A stretch of 8,963 bases of DNA from Methanoregula sp. (lineage in GTDB: Archaea; Halobacteriota; Methanomicrobia; Methanomicrobiales; Methanospirillaceae). Below the pieces are notes generated by a model. The model made no database searches, had not been told where the DNA came from, and saw only the letters and a list, made by a program, of their open reading frames with translations. The stretch covers positions 1 through 8,963 of the forward strand of contig JAKLGN010000044.1 in NCBI GenBank assembly GCA_022710665.1, in the 5' to 3' direction. The number at the start of each line of letters is the position of its first letter. Positions within the stretch are counted from its first letter, which is position 1. Below, piece after piece: positions 7,017-8,963 of this stretch. A program made the position numbers and the translations under genes.

Positions 7017-7667
7017 ATGGCAGAGAAATTTCATACGGAACTCAAACACCTCAGGAAGGAAACGGTGGCAATGGCACAGTTCGGGCGCTCGATGCTGAAG
7101 GATTCGGTCGATGCCCTGGTACGGCAGGACGAGCAGCTCGCTGGGTCGGTGGTTGCGCGAAAAGGCGATATCCACCTCAGGGAAGTTGAGCTCGAGGAGC
7201 GCTGCTACCAGTTGATCGCGCTCTACCAGCCGATGGCAAAGGATATGCGGGTCATTGCCTGCACACTCAAGGTGATCACCGCGTCGATGCGCATAGGGCG
7301 GTACGGCAAGGTGATCGCAAACATTGTCAGGGAGATCGCCGTAAAACCGCATATCTCCCACACGATGAGCATCCCCCACATGGCCGAACTGGTCGTGGAG
7401 ATGATAGACGACGCGATCACGGCCTATGAAACCGATTCCATCGAGCTGATCGCAGACTTCAGCACCCGCGACGATACCATCGATGCCCTGCGCCATTCGA
7501 TCTTCCGCGAAGGCATCACCCATATGATGGAAGACCCACGGACAATCACCCGCTGTACCCATTACATCATGGTTGCCCGTTATCTCGAGCGATGTGCCGA
7601 CCATGCGTGCAAGATCGCGGAGAACGTCCAGTACATGGATACGGGCGAGCGGATCGAGATACACTGA
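7017..7667 (+). CDS. phoU: Phosphate transport regulator PhoU
   Basis: This is a stand-alone PhoU of 216 residues, the usual length, made of two three-helix repeats. In bacteria PhoU binds metal clusters and restrains PstB-driven uptake and Pho signalling; here a role on the adjacent transporter is inferred. The C-terminal repeat has the canonical ligand motif YLERCADHACKIAENV (189-204). The N-terminal repeat reads RIGRYGKVIANI (92-103), with Arg where the conserved Asp normally sits, so that metal site may be lost. GGAGG at 7007-7011 overlaps the pstB stop codon and stands five bases before the ATG, so it is the last gene of the operon. It lacks the DNA-binding domain of the larger PhoU-like protein encoded divergently upstream, which suggests split duties: transporter control here, gene control there. 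Confidence 0.92.
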   Translation: MAEKFHTELKHLRKETVAMAQFGRSMLKDSVDALVRQDEQLAGSVVARKGDIHLREVELEERCYQLIALYQPMAKDMRVIACTLKVITASMRIGRYGKVIANIVREIAVKPHISHTMSIPHMAELVVEMIDDAITAYETDSIELIADFSTRDDTIDALRHSIFREGITHMMEDPRTITRCTHYIMVARYLERCADHACKIAENVQYMDTGERIEIH

Positions 7668-7790
7668 AGGGTGTGAGGGCTGAGGAGAAGATGGAGCGAG
7701 ATTCTGTTGATTGAGCCGGGTGAAGGATGTACTCATACGGCCAGGGATTGTTATTGCACTGCTGATACCACCCCATCCCAATAAAAGGAA

Positions 7791-7800
7791 GGCCGTTTTT
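7791..7800 (+). terminator. Possible terminator of the pst operon
   Basis: GGCCG at 7791-7795 followed by five T (7796-7800) ends the 124 bases after the phoU stop. GGCCGT can pair with ACGGCC at 7737-7742, but the loop would be long (48 bases), so the T-run rather than a hairpin would matter. The same T-run overlaps the putative promoter of the next gene. Confidence 0.3.
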
Positions 7801-7806
7801 AAAATA
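7796..7806 (+). promoter_or_regulatory. Putative TATA box for the TudS-like/deoxyribosyltransferase gene
   Basis: TTTTTAAAATA lies 46 bases before the ATG at 7852, in the AT-rich middle of a 184-bp gap after phoU. An archaeal start about 25 bases downstream (near 7829) would leave a leader of about 22 bases that includes GAGGG at 7842-7846. This supports separate transcription from the pst operon. Confidence 0.4.
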
Positions 7807-7851
7807 CTATAATTATCAATAGCTACAAATCTTGCGCCCAAGAGGGTTACA

Positions 7852-8718
7852 ATGTACGTGCTCTGCAGCCCCTGCATCCTTCAACCGGGTCTCCGCGCGG
7901 ATGGTATCACGAAACCCTCGGATCTCGCGTTGTTCGCAAAAACGATTGAACGCTGCAATAAATTCGGGATCGAGATTGTATCCCTCCCCTGTCCGGAAAG
8001 CATATACCTTGGGGAGAACCGGAAACCCGGCACGTTCCTCGAACGACTCAATACACTGGAATTCTCTAACCTCTTGGGTATGCTTGAACGCGGAGTGACA
8101 GATACTATACAGCAACGCGGCTCCCCTCTCTGTATTATCGGTGTCAACTCATCTCCAACCTGCGGTGTAACCAGTACCTGGTATGGTGCAGAGGGGGATA
8201 AACCGCCAAAAAGGGAAGGCAGGGGCGTATTTCTTGCAAGATTTCCTGCAGTCCCCGCCATGGACGTCGCCGTATTCTCACGGTACCGGGTTTATCTTGC
8301 AGCCCCGCTGTTTTCTGAAGCAGAGCGCGTTTTTAATGCTTCGGTTGCCCGGCTCCTTCGGACCCACCTGTTTGAGGTCCACCTGCCTCAAGAGGCCGGA
8401 GACGATTCAGATGCAAGGGATATACAGGAACAGGAACGGCTCTTTTTATTGAATAAAACTGCACTTGAGAGATCCGATATCGTCGTTGCCATCATTGAAG
8501 GGGCGGATGCAGATTCCGGGACAGCATGGGAGATGGGCTATGCCTTTGCACAGGGAAAACCGGTCATTGCCCTGCGGACCGATTTCCGCAGGGTCGGGCA
8601 CCATGAACACGTAAACCTGATGCTCGAGTTGTCAGCACAGGTGGTAGGCAGTACAGAAGATATTCTCAAAGCGCTGCAATCCCCTTGTCTGAATTCCGGC
8701 CAGCGGGTATCCCCCTGA
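7852..8718 (+). CDS. DUF523/TudS-like plus nucleoside 2-deoxyribosyltransferase fusion protein
   Basis: The 288-residue protein has two recognisable halves. Residues 1-110 look like the DUF523/TudS family, whose characterised member desulfurates 2-thiouracil using a [4Fe-4S] cluster held by three cysteines. The matching cysteines are Cys8 in LCSPC, Cys47 in PCPES and Cys104 in SSPTCG. Residues 146-275 look like a nucleoside 2-deoxyribosyltransferase (PF05014): RVYLAAPLF at the start, Asp209 in ERSDIVVAII, and DSGTAWEMGYA at 221-231. There Asp221 and Glu227 keep the six-residue spacing of the catalytic Asp and nucleophilic Glu of lactobacillal enzymes. GAGGG at 7842-7846, five bases before the ATG, fixes the start. 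No signal peptide or membrane segment is evident, so it is probably cytoplasmic. The combination suggests salvage or repair of thiolated nucleosides (cleave or exchange the base, remove sulfur), an inference. Alternatives are a nucleotide N-hydrolase or an NAD-related sensor. No operon partner is visible. Confidence 0.75.
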   Translation: MYVLCSPCILQPGLRADGITKPSDLALFAKTIERCNKFGIEIVSLPCPESIYLGENRKPGTFLERLNTLEFSNLLGMLERGVTDTIQQRGSPLCIIGVNSSPTCGVTSTWYGAEGDKPPKREGRGVFLARFPAVPAMDVAVFSRYRVYLAAPLFSEAERVFNASVARLLRTHLFEVHLPQEAGDDSDARDIQEQERLFLLNKTALERSDIVVAIIEGADADSGTAWEMGYAFAQGKPVIALRTDFRRVGHHEHVNLMLELSAQVVGSTEDILKALQSPCLNSGQRVSP

Positions 8719-8759
8719 ATTCAAAAAGATGCTGAAATTTTAGCTCTGTAGAAACGGGA

Positions 8760-8778
8760 TTGAACAGAGTGAGTTCAA
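8760..8778 (+). repeat. Small hairpin after the fusion gene
   Basis: TTGAAC at 8760-8765 and GTTCAA at 8773-8778 are perfect 6-bp arms around a seven-base loop, 41 bases past the stop codon at 8718. No T-run follows, so it is at best a weak transcript-end or processing structure. Confidence 0.25.
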
Positions 8779-8800
8779 ACCGGAACCATGTCGCACTGAT

Positions 8801-8908
8801 GGCTCCCCGCTTCAGGGCCCCTCGCGGGGCACAGCGGGGCAGATTACAGGACTTTTGTATGAGTACGGTAATTAAGCCGCCGCGGGGCGTCCTTTTTGGG
8901 CCGCGGCG
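8801..8908 (+). repeat. GC-rich nested inverted-repeat element
   Basis: CCCCGCT at 8805-8811 pairs with AGCGGGG at 8833-8839. Nested inside, GCCCC (8817-8821) pairs with GGGGC (8826-8830) around TCGC. Forty bases later CGCCGCGG at 8878-8885 pairs perfectly with CCGCGGCG at 8901-8908 around a 15-base loop containing five T. CGCGGGGC appears in direct orientation at 8823-8830 and 8881-8888. Open frames cross the element on both strands (66 codons plus, 94 codons minus) and share Pro-Arg-Gly-rich modules. That is what GC-rich repeats produce and is not evidence of a gene. A dispersed archaeal repeat or structured RNA is most likely. Confidence 0.45.
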
Positions 8909-8963
8909 TTCATCGCAAATAATTGAGAGATTGAAAAATCCTAAAGTCACTTGTGTTTAATTG

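Noticed and set aside
6912..7877. Minus-strand frame of 321 codons opposite phoU
   Set aside because: It is antisense to phoU and runs across both flanking intergenic regions. The product is His/Asp/Leu-rich with no family resemblance, and no ribosome binding site precedes it.
8666..8950. Minus-strand frame of 94 codons and the plus-strand frame of 66 codons (8760-8960) at the right edge
   Set aside because: Both cross the GC-rich inverted repeats, have no ribosome binding site and derive their Pro-Arg-Gly pattern from the repeat. One overlaps the end of the fusion gene in antisense.
1..8963. CRISPR array, rRNA gene, intact tRNA gene or intact transposase
   Set aside because: No regularly spaced repeats, no rRNA-like conserved segments, no complete cloverleaf and no transposase domain were found on either strand.

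Overview
The window looks like a chromosomal segment of a euryarchaeal methanogen, most likely Methanomicrobiales (Methanoregula or a relative). This is inferred from archaeal TATA-like boxes (TTTATATA), strong GGAGG-type ribosome binding sites, a moderately GC-rich coding style and an AbrB-PhoU fusion protein typical of archaea. No rRNA or phylogenetic marker is present, so the assignment is soft.

Layout. Positions 1-486 carry no convincing gene, but hold one copy of an imperfect repeat and what appears to be the 3' end of a tRNA gene (T-arm plus acceptor strand). Positions 487-1509 (minus) encode a YeiH/UPF0324 membrane transporter. Positions 1510-2093 are AT-rich and without a convincing gene; they contain a second, same-orientation copy of the repeat and two perfect or near-perfect inverted repeats.

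The core is a phosphate-uptake locus. A minus-strand gene (2094-3128) encodes an AbrB-type DNA-binding domain fused to PhoU domains, a likely regulator. It is divergent across a 130-bp promoter region from pstS (lipoprotein binding protein), a single-gene PstC-PstA fusion permease, pstB (ATPase) and a classical phoU. These four plus-strand genes are closely spaced with good ribosome binding sites and probably form one operon. Together they would bind phosphate outside the membrane, import it with ATP and adjust uptake or expression to phosphate supply.

Downstream, with its own probable promoter, is a two-domain protein (7852-8718). Its N-terminal half is DUF523/TudS-like (putative iron-sulfur thiouracil desulfidase) and its C-terminal half is a nucleoside 2-deoxyribosyltransferase domain with the expected catalytic Asp and Glu. 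This is the most intriguing gene here. The window ends in a GC-rich segment of nested inverted repeats (about 8801-8908) that looks like a dispersed repeat or structured RNA rather than a gene.
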